From Chaetoceros tenuissimus (taxonomy: Eukaryota; Bacillariophyta; Thalassiosirophyceae; Chaetocerotales; Chaetocerotaceae), in NCBI GenBank assembly GCA_021927905.1, contig BLLK01000075.1, positions 620,001-684,000 on the forward strand: a DNA stretch of 64,000 nt, read 5' to 3'. Positions 21,108 through 31,306 of this stretch are shown here, piece by piece (positions within the stretch are counted from its first letter, which is position 1; each line of letters starts with the position of its first letter). The notes under the pieces were generated by a model, which saw only the letters and a list, made by a program, of their open reading frames with translations, was not told the DNA's origin and did not search any database. Both the position numbers and the translations under genes were made by a program.

Positions 21108-21659
21108 TTTCTTTTGACTGCCTGACTCGACTCTTCTTGATTATCTTGAAAACTCTCTTTTGCAAAGAAGCTCAAAGTATATATGTATAATTTTGTTTAG
21201 ATGATGACTGAAGTTAGATCTCAAGAAGCTCAAATTGCTCCAGTGAATATGTACTCTCATATGTTTTATGTTCTTTCGAGAAGAATGAGATGATACTCCG
21301 AGTTGTAAAACGCGAGTATCAAAATAGCTGAAATAGGCCTCTGTCATAAACTAAAAAAGATGATTTTGTCCTTCTACTGACGTCATTGGATATCAAATAG
21401 GCTATTATCCTTTTGGCCACTTTCGCCTTTCACTTCACCTCCGATTGATGACGTACCAAAGTACATACTCGTAGATTCTACATTCTACACATTCTATTAC
21501 ACATCAACTCTATTCTCGCATCTTCATCATCATCATACATATCATAACTAACTATCTCAGTACCTTGGCATTGATCCAATCAAAACTTTCATTCATATCA
21601 AAGCTTCTTTCAAAGCGAGTTTCACTTAGGATTAGGGTGTCCAAGCTTGAGAATCAATT
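21108..21659. promoter_or_regulatory. Divergent promoter of the SANT/HSF/MYND gene and DoxX-like gene
   Basis: This 552-bp spacer has TGACGTCA at 21378-21385 and shares the AAATAGGCTATT / CCTTTTGGCCACTTTCG block with 15860-15895. The conservation of this block after duplication suggests it is functional. Confidence 0.6.
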
Positions 21660-22508
21660 ATGAGATGTATTTGGACCCTCATTCTTCTTCTTACAGTTGA
21701 AACTGCAGCGTTCACGTCACCCCTTTCAATAAGAACACCTTCTATCCATGCATCAACTCGAAATAGAGGGAATCAAGAAAACAGATATGGTCAGCTATCA
21801 TGTTTCCAAAATCAAAGCCATTTGAAGAAACGACAAGATGGCATGCCTTTCAACTTCAACAGTCGGTTACAAATGTCACCATCTGGAATCGATGAATTAC
21901 CGATCATCTATCAATCATCGATATTCTTTGGGATCTATACACTCCTTTCCATATCTACTATACAATCTATTAAAATTATAGACTCAATATCCAAAGGAAT
22001 CGGATTGGAAACGTGGCGAAATGTATTTGTAGACAAATTGCTTCCTTTATTGTTGGGAATATTATATGCAACGGCTGGTATTGGACATTTTACAAATTCG
22101 GATGCATTTTGTAGTATATATCCACCAGTTGGTACTTGGGGTATATGGTATTTATTCGGTTCTGCAGAGTTTCATGTAGCATGGACGGGTGTCGTTGAAA
22201 TATTGGGAGGATCGGGACTTTTAGTAGGTGGTGTTCGATCTTTATTCAATATGGAAGATGATGATGATGGACTTGTTCTGAAATTGATCAAGCCGATCAG
22301 TGCAGTTATGCTATTCTTATTGACAGTATTGGTAACTCCTGCGAATATTTACATGTATACTCATGGAGCCGTGATGGGAGCAGATATGCCGCCATTGGAT
22401 ATTTCATTTCATTACATTCGCTTTGTGATTCAAGTCTTGCTTTTGAGTACGTTGTTTGTGCTTGCGAAAGATGGTTTGTTCTTTGCATGGGGCGATGAAT
22501 TAGATTAA
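21660..22508 (+). CDS. DoxX-like multi-pass membrane protein
   Basis: The 282 residues begin with a signal-peptide or first membrane segment (MRCIWTLILLLTVETAAF), then a polar 70-residue stretch that may be a targeting region. About five hydrophobic segments follow, at roughly 92-112, 125-150, 180-200, 215-235 and 250-272. GILYATAGIGHFTNSDAF and AGIGH-type glycine patterns resemble the DoxX/DoxD family, small membrane proteins linked with redox or quinone chemistry in bacteria. The eukaryotic role is unknown. The end is WGDELD. A decayed 5' copy (16076) and a decayed 3' copy (28701) lie in the same window. Confidence 0.7.
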   Translation: MRCIWTLILLLTVETAAFTSPLSIRTPSIHASTRNRGNQENRYGQLSCFQNQSHLKKRQDGMPFNFNSRLQMSPSGIDELPIIYQSSIFFGIYTLLSISTIQSIKIIDSISKGIGLETWRNVFVDKLLPLLLGILYATAGIGHFTNSDAFCSIYPPVGTWGIWYLFGSAEFHVAWTGVVEILGGSGLLVGGVRSLFNMEDDDDGLVLKLIKPISAVMLFLLTVLVTPANIYMYTHGAVMGADMPPLDISFHYIRFVIQVLLLSTLFVLAKDGLFFAWGDELD

Positions 22509-22768
22509 GTTGAAAGATAAGGGTAATGCAAAGGCTAGAGATTTAGAGTCCGGAATGATTCATGATAGACTCAAGAGGGACTGTAAAGGAGATTTTAGAT
22601 TGTATTTATAATTATTATATTTGTGGCTCTAACATAACATAGAACGAGCAACGATCTAGAATTATTTGAAGAATCGTCATCTTTATCTTCTCACACATGT
22701 ATCATTGCCACCATTAACGTCCACAAAGAAGCCAAAGCAAAGATGAGGGAATACAAGTCTTCACACAA

Positions 22769-24570
22769 CTAAGAGCATTTCATAGGTACTAGTGAAACCC
22801 ATTCAACCAATGGCGATTTGCTGGCAGGTGGATTTTGGAACGTAATCACATTGGTACCTTGAGTCAAATCCAGTTGAATAGTTCTAACTAGAGAAGAATC
22901 TCCCTTGCTACATACTTTGCCCGAACGACCAAACTTGAACTTGATACCCTTTTCTCCTCCATTGACTTTGACATGGAGGTATCTATCGGAAGGTGCCACA
23001 TAGGATACATGTAATGAATACGTTCCACTGCAGTCTACATTTGTAGTGTATGTAGCGTATCCATTACCAAAAAGTCTCCTAATGAAAAAAGAGAACATGA
23101 GTTTATAAACATTCTGTAAGCCAAAATATAAGGCAGACTCATCACATTGTCATACAAAGCAGACTTACTTCAACATCTTTGTTTTAGTAGTTGGGCAATA
23201 TGTAAGCTTAGCTTTTCCACCATAGACGAGACTATCAATATCTCTTTTCGTATCTTCAACCGAAGATTTCTTCCAGAACAGAGATTTGTATCCTACTTTG
23301 TTTGGACGAGGATGAGCATCATAGTCTCCAGAGGTGTAGTCATAGCTCTTCCAATCAAATTCTTTCTTAAAGTAGACCTCCACACCATTGGAAGTAAATT
23401 GGACAGGTGCCTGGACAGCTCTTCCAAATCGTAAATCCCAGTCGATAGGACTTTCATTAGGGTATCTATTGCCACTAAATAGCCAACGACCTTCTTCAAT
23501 CTCGAATATCATTCGATGTTGGGATCCAAGAGACCTGATTTGAGGAGAATTCTCCTTGGGATAAAATAAAACTTCTTTTTCTGGTGCATTTGCTAGTGCC
23601 TTGATAGATGTAGCCTTTTTGTAGTATGTTTTTGATCCTTTCCACCCAGCTGTTCTCGAAGCAAAGAGATAGTAGAAATCGCCGTTCTTTACCATATGCA
23701 TACCCTCTTTATTGTGCCCCCAACTGAAGGAAGTATATAGATCTTCTAACTTCTTCCAAGTCGAATCCATGCGGTAAATAAGTACTGTACGAGACGTTTT
23801 AACTCCTTTCTTATGTCTCGAAGTGATGTAATACATGTGTTGGCCATCGTGAAATACGTCACCGGCTCCAAAGTGGTAGCCTGGAAACTCTGCTGCAGCT
23901 GGATCTTCTGGTTTCGCTACACGGACAAACTTTGCATTTTCAATTGGATAGCTATCAATAGTCTCCATGAAGAATAATTTCTTGCAGAAGAGAAGGTATT
24001 TTTGGTCGTAGTCAGGATGCTGAAATAATTTGCAGTTTCCAGTTGAATCCTCGTGTTCACCAAATTCGTAAATCTTTCGAACCAGTTCCCAAGAATTGCT
24101 TCCAAGATTAGAGGACTTGTAGAGATAGATATCCCCAGTATTTAGCTAATAAGTAAAAGGATCGATTAAAACGCGATGCTCAATATTACTGCACAAGAAG
24201 AAAAGATGAGTCTTGCCCATAGACTAGGTCCTGGTGCTGGTTGATGCCCAACCCAGTAAAAGACATCTCCAATCTTGGTAATCTTTCCTCCTCTACCAAT
24301 ATTCAATAGATCACCATTTTGATCTTTCCATTGCACATTGTTTTTGATTGTGCTAGATGATGGATTATGAGGGTTATCAACTTGACGAAAAACAGCCTTG
24401 AGTTGTTTCATCTCAACTTTTTGTTCGTCAAAGGCAGTCTCTGTTTGATGCTGCTCGTCTCGAGTGAGTGTAGAGTTTTGACTTGCTAGTTTCACTTTAA
24501 TAGAACCAACCTGTTGGATAATGATATTCATGAACACTACGGAGATAAAAGAATGGCTGAAAGCTTTCAT
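22769..24570 (-). CDS. Secreted GH43-like glycosidase with C-terminal carbohydrate-binding module
   Basis: The exons are 24190-24570, 23169-24145 and 22769-23078. The last junction is a 90-nt GT-AG intron with matching phase; the first is a 44-nt intron chosen because it keeps the frame, and is less certain. The product is about 555 residues. MKAFSHSFISVVFMNIIIQQ is a likely signal peptide. GRGGKITKIGDVFYWVGHQP is the first-blade motif of GH43-type five-bladed propellers (GG.I...G.YYW.G); later blades include GDVFHDGQHMYYITSR and NGDFYYLFASRTAGW. The last 105 residues form a beta-sandwich like CBM35/6 (GTYSLHVSYVAPSDRYLHVKVNG). Action on an extracellular polysaccharide, perhaps galactan- or arabinan-like, is inferred. 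Catalytic acids were not assigned. Confidence 0.75.
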
Positions 24571-25427
24571 GATTATGCAATTTTAAAGTATTGGCGACAA
24601 ATAAGCAGAAATAGAATATTTAATATGAAAACATACATATTATATGATTCTAAATAAGAATACCAGTAGAGGCAGGCGTAAAAGGCGCCTTTATCAATCG
24701 TATCACTTCCTGACGATCAATCGTTTCACTTCTTTCAAACAGTATCCAATGTATGATTGTATTTATAGACTGGTATTGAAGAATTATATCCATTGTGATT
24801 GGCGTGAGAAAACGCATGAAATGTTACAAACATCAGGAAGTCTTATTCATTTTCGATAAAAGTAGATTTTGAAAATCGACAGGTCATAGGGTCATTGCAC
24901 GATTTGAGAAGGGTCGTGCATATCAAATACTTTGTTCTATGTATCTCAAAGCTTAGTGAAGCTTTGAATTGGTAAATTTATAGCAGGCTGCCAGATGCAT
25001 TTACATATAATATTCGACTCGAGACTCCAATCAAGTGCTTGCTCAAAACTTTTGACTCGTATGTCGTTTCTTTTTAGAGTCTGTACCGTACGTACCGTAC
25101 AACTTCTACTTGAAAAGTTGCTCCGAGTGATTGCTTCGAAAACTCATAATTTTCAGAAGTGGATATGACATTTTATTTCTCCGAAATTCCGGAAACTGAT
25201 TAAATCTTTTAAGATTTCTCAAACATCATGTTTGTGGAAAAAGAAGAGCATCCGTCTAATTTGTAGACAGGATAGTGACACATAGAAGATGATATGAGGA
25301 CGACGATAATGAATTTATTTGACGTTGATGAAACCGATCAGGCTAGAAGATTCAGAGTTGGAAATAGAATGACTAGAAAGTTTATATCTGTAATGCATGT
25401 AAGATAACATAGAACGAAGGAACTTTA
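24571..25427. other. Non-coding spacer between two minus-strand secreted-enzyme genes
   Basis: It holds the promoter of the GH43-like gene. A short palindromic run CCGTACGTACCGTAC occurs at about 25085-25100. No gene is recognised. Confidence 0.5.
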
Positions 25428-27644
25428 TTAGTGCGATAGAACAATATCTGTCCTCCATCTAGAATCATTTGTAGAACCATCATAGATGCTTTCATACCCT
25501 TTCATTTCGCACGAAGCAGTACCATTAGTAAAATCTACAACTAAGAAGCCATCTCCTCGAGCACTGTAAATTTCGGCACTGCTATGAACGGTAGAAGCAG
25601 GTGTCATTGTTCGAATATCCTGTGGCATATGATATACTTCCTTTAATGTGTATTGATTACCATAACTATCAATATATGTTCCACCGATGGCATTTTCATT
25701 TGTTCTCCAAAAGACAGAATTGTAAGTTGCAGGTGCAGCGCAATCCGTTATTTCATATTCGGGATATTCAACAGCAAAACCTATATGTTGATCTCCAGAA
25801 ATTACTAGATTTGTGCAGCCTTGAAGTATTTCCAATGCTCTTTTTCGAGCTTTTGGAGGGAATCCATTTGAGTCTTTATTTCTTTCTGTAACAGTAGTCC
25901 AAAATTCATTATTTTGTCCTCGATAGTGAGTGGCAAAGGAAATGAATGGAGTTTGCGCAAGGACAATCTTGGTTCGATCTATATTTGATTCATTTTCACA
26001 CCAATCTTGAAGCCATTGCTCTTGATCCAACCCCAAAAGTGAATTTCGTTTATTCTTGAACTTTCGTGCCTCTAGAATGGCAATATCCAAATCTCCATAG
26101 ATTAGATTCGTGTATTGATAATTAATTCCGTTGATCAAAGTCTTGGCAGATGCTGGATCGGGGAGATGACTAAGTGCTTGATACTCGTAGGATTGGAATA
26201 GACATGGATCAGAACCAATAAAGCCATCACCACTATTGCATTCACCATCCGTACCAGCGCCAAAAATATTGCCTAGCCCATAATCATGATCATCTAGTTG
26301 CACAATTGTAGGCAGAGATTTCGTGAGTTTATTGATGAAATAGATTGTCTCTAGAAATCCAAACGAAACTTGATGATGGAAATAATTGTGATCTCCGAGA
26401 AGAGCAATGAAATCAGGCTGACTCTTCAGTACTCCTTCAACTACTTTATTAGCATCAATAGTATCTCTAGCTCCGAGACAGCTCATAGTCGCAATTCGAG
26501 GCTTGCCAACTTGCAAAGGTATTAGTCCCTTGTATTCATACACAAGATCTGCACTTTTTGGGCTTGAAGAATACTTGACTTTGTATTTGTAGCTTTCTTC
26601 CATTGGTAAATCATTTAGACGAAAGGTACACATCCATCTTTGTTCAAGGTTGAGAATGTTCAAGTAAGGTTTTGAATGTTATATAAATACAGGAAACGGA
26701 AAGGTCATGACTTACATGAATGGTAAAATATCACATTCATCTACATATATCTGTTCTGATTCTTCTCCTTCTACTTTAATCTGAACCCTTGTCAACTCAT
26801 TTGGGTACAAAGGCGGAAAGAATACACTCATCTTTAGCACAGATTCTGAAAATGTATAGAGTACGCCAGCAATAGCCGTCGTATCATTCACAATAGGTTC
26901 AAAAGGCTTGCGAGTGAGGAACCAATCATATCTTCCAGTTTTTGGACCTGGTTTGTATTCCAGCAGCTTTGGTTGTTCTACCCAAGACCAATTATATTTC
27001 ACTAATGTTTCTCTATAATCTTCTTCTATGTTTTCCATGTAACACTTGTGAAGATCCTTGACAACAGAACAGTCTAAACCTGCATAGATTGGAGCATTTT
27101 CACTATCGCTACACCTAGCCCAGAGCTTTCTGCATGTTTTGTGTAAAGGTTTTATCTTTGCACATTCAGAACACATGGTACTATGTTCGCATACATCTGA
27201 TGCAATATATTTCCTTTGGGAACAACGGTATGAGCATGTAGAGCACAATTTACAGGTTTGCTTGCATTGATCTGAAATGCGAACTTCATCTATAACTCTT
27301 GGGCAATACACAGTTTGCTTTCTCTTTTGTCGTTTCTTGTTTCCTTTCTTCAGCCAGTCACATGTTCTCAAGTTATCACCGTAAGATATGAATTCAAAGG
27401 AGGTAGAATCTTCACAGGTTTCGTCTTCTTGCAAAAGCCTTTGAAGTTCATTTCTACAATCTTCTTCATTCCTGTCTGAAAATGGAGACGATCTCCATTT
27501 GGACAAGAATAATTCATTCCTTGGAATTTGTTCTGTGTATCTTGAAATGCGTTCATTGTTGCGCCTAGTACCTACATTAGCGTCGACAGAGATTCTTAAA
27601 AGTATAGCTAAAAGAACAAAAGCTTTCATTTCCATCTTTTGCAT
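25428..27644 (-). CDS. Secreted PhoD-type metallophosphatase with cysteine-rich N-terminal domain
   Basis: The exons are 26716-27644 and 25428-26637, with a 78-nt GT-AG intron (phase 2 to 1), giving about 712 residues. A signal peptide begins at one of the first methionines (MKAFVLLAILLRISVDA). Residues 60-140 hold a six-cysteine module with TCDW, YCP and CKQTCKLC, like the ShK-type domains common in diatom secreted enzymes, followed by another cysteine-rich stretch with a zinc-finger-like CSxC pattern. From about residue 310 comes a PhoD alkaline-phosphatase core: FIALLGDHNYFH, IVQLDDHDYGLGN and LVISGDQHIG are the metal-binding motifs. PhoD enzymes release phosphate from phosphodiesters and monoesters at the cell surface. 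Induction under phosphate limitation is expected from other diatoms but not visible here. Confidence 0.85.
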
Positions 27645-28700
27645 TTCAAGATAATTTTATATGAAGCTACTTTCCTCGTTATCTTTTGATTAGGCTACTA
27701 AGTACACCCCTGAAGTGTCATGGCCAGAGTTGGTGTTCCGTTCCTGCGTCGATACAACGTATTCTTTTCTCAGTGATTATAATAGTGACTAAATGGGTGG
27801 AGGTGTGGAGGTGCCGTAAATACACGAGATTATGTTTAGTACCCGTGGCCCCCCCCTGAGCGCCCCCCTTAGATAAGATTTTTCTAATGGGTAGAGCTGC
27901 TCGCCCTGGGTGGGATGGCGGGATTTTTTAATCTATATTCAATGTTTGAATTTAAATTTTTGAAGCCAATCTCGCATAGCGCCTATCATAATACTGGTTT
28001 TCCAAAAAGAATGAGTTGTCTTGTTGGTGCTGTTGAGTCAAGTCAAGTTTTGCTTTCTTTTCCTTTCTCCTCTTCCTTTTCCCCTTCCTCTTTCTATCTC
28101 CTTTGTCATTCACACCTCTCTACGAACTTAATAGTAATAATTTGATCGTGCCAAACAATTGTATCAATACAAATGATCATATAGATCATTCACTGTTTGG
28201 ACGATAGTGAAGAACATGACTAAACAAGTCGCCTACTTTTGTTCCTTCGGATATTCCAAACGTCATTGTAACTTCCAAGTTAATAATCACCAAAACAAGG
28301 AATGACTATCTATAGGAGGTTTGATCCTATTTAAGGATGAACATTCCAGATCTCATTTTAACTTCCATACCAATAATCAAACTAACAGTAATTTGGTATT
28401 CCTTTTCATTGTCTTGTCGTATGCAAACCTCGAAGATTAGAATTAAAATAATAGATTATCCGGAACTTCGGAGAAATGAATGGCCCGTCGTTCAAAAAAC
28501 AGGATTCTCATTTGTTCTCATTCCGAATTAATCTTAAATTTGATACGATCAACTGATACGATTGATAATAACATGGAAAAGGGTACCATAGTAGCTATCG
28601 GAATAATATTTGTGGTTCAGAATCTGAAACTTGGTGTTCATTCTTCCTCTTTTGTGTTTGAATCTTACATACCAAACGTATCATCACATTATAAAAGTAA
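27645..28700. other. Non-coding region with a short GC-rich patch
   Basis: The C-run patch at about 27847-27875 (GGCCCCCCCCTGAGCGCCCCCC) stands out from AT-rich surroundings. No coding frame with domain content was found. The 28337-28743 frames are not supported. Confidence 0.45.
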
Positions 28701-29081
28701 GAAGTTCTATAGAAATATTGGGAGGATCGAAACTTGTACTTAGTTGTGTTCGATCTATATTCAACATGCTGGAAGATGATGACGATTGACTTGACTTTTA
28801 GTAGGTGGTGTTCGATCTTTATTCAATATGGAAGATGATGACGATGGACTTGTTTTGAAATTGATCAAGCCGATCAGTGCAGTTATGCTATTCTTATTGA
28901 CGGTATTTGTGACTCATGCGAATATTTACATACTCATTGAGCTGTAATGGGAGCAGATATGCCGCTATTGGATGTTTCATTTCATTATACTCGCTTTGTT
29001 ATTCAAGTCTTGCTTTTGAGTACGTTGTTTGTGCTTGCGAAAGATGATTTGTTCTTTGCATGGGGCGATGAATTAGATTAG
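28701..29081 (+). pseudogene. 3' fragment of the DoxX-like gene with an internal partial duplication
   Basis: The last about 290 bases match the 3' end of the intact DoxX gene (SLFNMEDDDDGLVLKLIKPIS through WGDELD), ending at 29081. Immediately before, at about 28710-28790, is a second, more diverged copy of the same GGATCG...GTGTTCGATCT...GATGACGA segment, so the region has been partly duplicated in tandem. Small deletions relative to the intact gene break the frame. Confidence 0.85.
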
Positions 29082-29544
29082 GGAGGGGAATACACAAAAG
29101 AATGGAAAATATAGGATTGTAAATAGAATGAATGCATCAGACGTACAAGAGGAAATGTAGCAGAATTTTAATTGAAACTTGAAGTATTTATATCTACCAT
29201 ATATTTCATAATTCTCTTTTTTTCTATGGTATGCGCTACTGATAGTTGCATCCTTTTCGCTTTCCCTTTGTACATATGCTCAATTAATTCAATACTCGTA
29301 ATTCAATTTCATACGTGGTAGACTCGACTCGACTCGACTCGACTCTGTTAGTACAACATCATGATCGTCAAGTCCCATCTTACATATATATAGTTTCCCG
29401 CCAAATCTATTCCTACGAATCCTGTCACAAATTCAAATAGGAATAGAATGGACTGACTCGACTGAATTTTTCTAGTTACTTTTGGTCATCTTTTTTTTAT
29501 AAATGAATATAACAGCAATCTGTATCTAACAAAACTATCGCAAG
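29082..29544. other. Spacer with (GACTC)5 microsatellite
   Basis: Five perfect GACTC units lie at 29321-29345. The region upstream of the LRR gene otherwise shows nothing recognisable. Confidence 0.6.
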
Positions 29545-30920
29545 ATGAGAGTCCAGACAGAAGAATGGCGGAGGTTCATTCCCAGAATGAGAATGTACAA
29601 AGGCAAGATGACACTCTTCTATAATGGAGAGATACTTTGCAAAATGGAAGATGGGATGGTAATCCTCTAATCTACAATGAAGAAGATCGACAGAAATGGG
29701 AAGTCATCGTATTTCTACCTGGGGTTAAAATCATTCCCAAATGGAATTTCTATTACTGTAGGAATGTCAAGGCAGTCATCATGAGTGATACAGTTGAAAG
29801 AATTGAAAAGGGTGCTTTCACTGGTTGCGGGAGTCTTGAATATATCAAATTTTCAAGAAATCTTCAACGCATCGAACGAGAAGCATTTCTTAGCTGTAGA
29901 TCTTTGACTTCAGTCGTCATTCCTCCATCCTGCAAAGAGATTGGCAAATCTGCATTTGAAGATTGTCACGAGCTAATCATCTTGAGTGTTCCTGAAGATA
30001 CGCAACTTGGAGAATATATGATTGTTAACACGGCATTGATAATTGCATCGCCATTTGAAACAAATGAGTATGGTCGTTATGAGAACAACGAGGAAGTCAA
30101 TAACTGGATTAAATACAGGCTCAATGAGTATCCACTCCATAAAGTCCGAACTCCTGATCTATATTTCTATAAAGACAGTGATTGGTATCAAAAAGATGAC
30201 TGCAGCTTAACGCCTATCGATTATTTCATTGCCAACTTCGGCACAGAGCATGTTTGGAATTTACCTCAATATGCGCAGTACTTAATTAAGAATAAAAAGC
30301 TGCATGAACTCAAGAAATTGAGCACAGAGAAAATTATAGAAAGTCAGCTTGCGTGGCAGCAAAAACAAATAACTTCTCTCCAGTCACAAATAATTGAGCA
30401 GCAAAAACAAATAACTACCCTCCAGTCTCAAATTACAGAACAAAACAATGAGATCACTTCATTCCAAAAAGACAGATACCATTTCATGTCTGTCAAATTA
30501 TTAGAGGACGAGATCAAGTGCTTAATTCGTTTCAATAAGTTCTCCACAGACATTGCTTCCAATGATCATGACATAAGAAAATTTCTCCCCGTGCTTAGTC
30601 AAAAATGTCATCACTACGTCTGCCAAGGATGCATGATAAAGACGCAGCAGGCTACTGCAGAAAATGCCCCTCGTGTTCCGAAATGGCTCAAGTGCATGTT
30701 CTGTCAACGAAAGACTGCATTTTGTCCGGAAAACCCGTTCTACCACACAAAGCTTATACAATTGCTAGAACGTGCTCGTAGATGTCACCCGACCGATGTG
30801 AAAGTTAAAGTGGAAATCGAAGATACTAGTTTGACTTCTAATATGGAAAGACCATCCAAGCGTCCAAAAAGACCAAATATTGTTGATGAAGAGGAGAGTA
30901 GAAGCAAGAATTTGAATTGA
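29545..30920 (+). CDS. Chimeric LRR - coiled-coil - zinc-cluster protein, with one 5' frameshift
   Basis: MRVQTEEWRRFIPRMRMYKG at 29545 is the plus-type family head. After FYNGEIL near 29635 the frame changes by one base and the second frame continues with WDGNPLIYNEEDRQKWEV, so the gene carries an insertion or a sequence error. BspA-type LRRs span about residues 60-165. Instead of the usual ITPSQYL...MMGE tail, the protein has a different middle domain, then a coiled coil with QQKQITSLQSQI repeats (about 270-300), then CHHYVCQGC and WLKCMFCQRKTAFCPENP, a cysteine/histidine cluster that looks like a degenerate RING, and a basic nuclear-signal-like tail (RPSKRPKRP). This is a domain swap within the LRR family. 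Confidence 0.75.
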
Positions 30921-31306
30921 TCTTATCCATGCAGATGATACACTCAAGCGAGTACACTAATCTTTTCCAAGAATAATAATGTATTAACAAATGTCACATG
31001 TTATATTCCAATTATATTAATATTGTTATGGCAGTCCTATCCTTTGATCCTAGATCCCGATTAACTGATTAACTGATTAACTGTATAACGCTTATTTATT
31101 TATTATCAATCGTAAAAAGTGAAATTGTATTCAAAAATTCAAAATATGATTCTACGACAAAATAACCTTGTTTGACACGAATTTCGCGCCTTTTTAGCCG
31201 TTTTCATGACCGTTTGTTGCAAAGATATTTTGCTTTGATGTGTGGAAACATACACCTAATATTACCATAGTCTAGTTCACCTCATAAGCGAACGAAACCT
31301 ATAAAG
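30921..31306. other. Spacer upstream of the SET/polyamine-type gene
   Basis: It contains TTAACTGA repeated three times at about 31061-31083 and otherwise nothing recognised. It should hold the promoter of the gene at 31307. Confidence 0.5.

Noticed and set aside
28337-28743. Two plus-strand frames of 64 and 87 codons
   Set aside because: No conserved motif. The second runs into the diverged DoxX fragment by chance.
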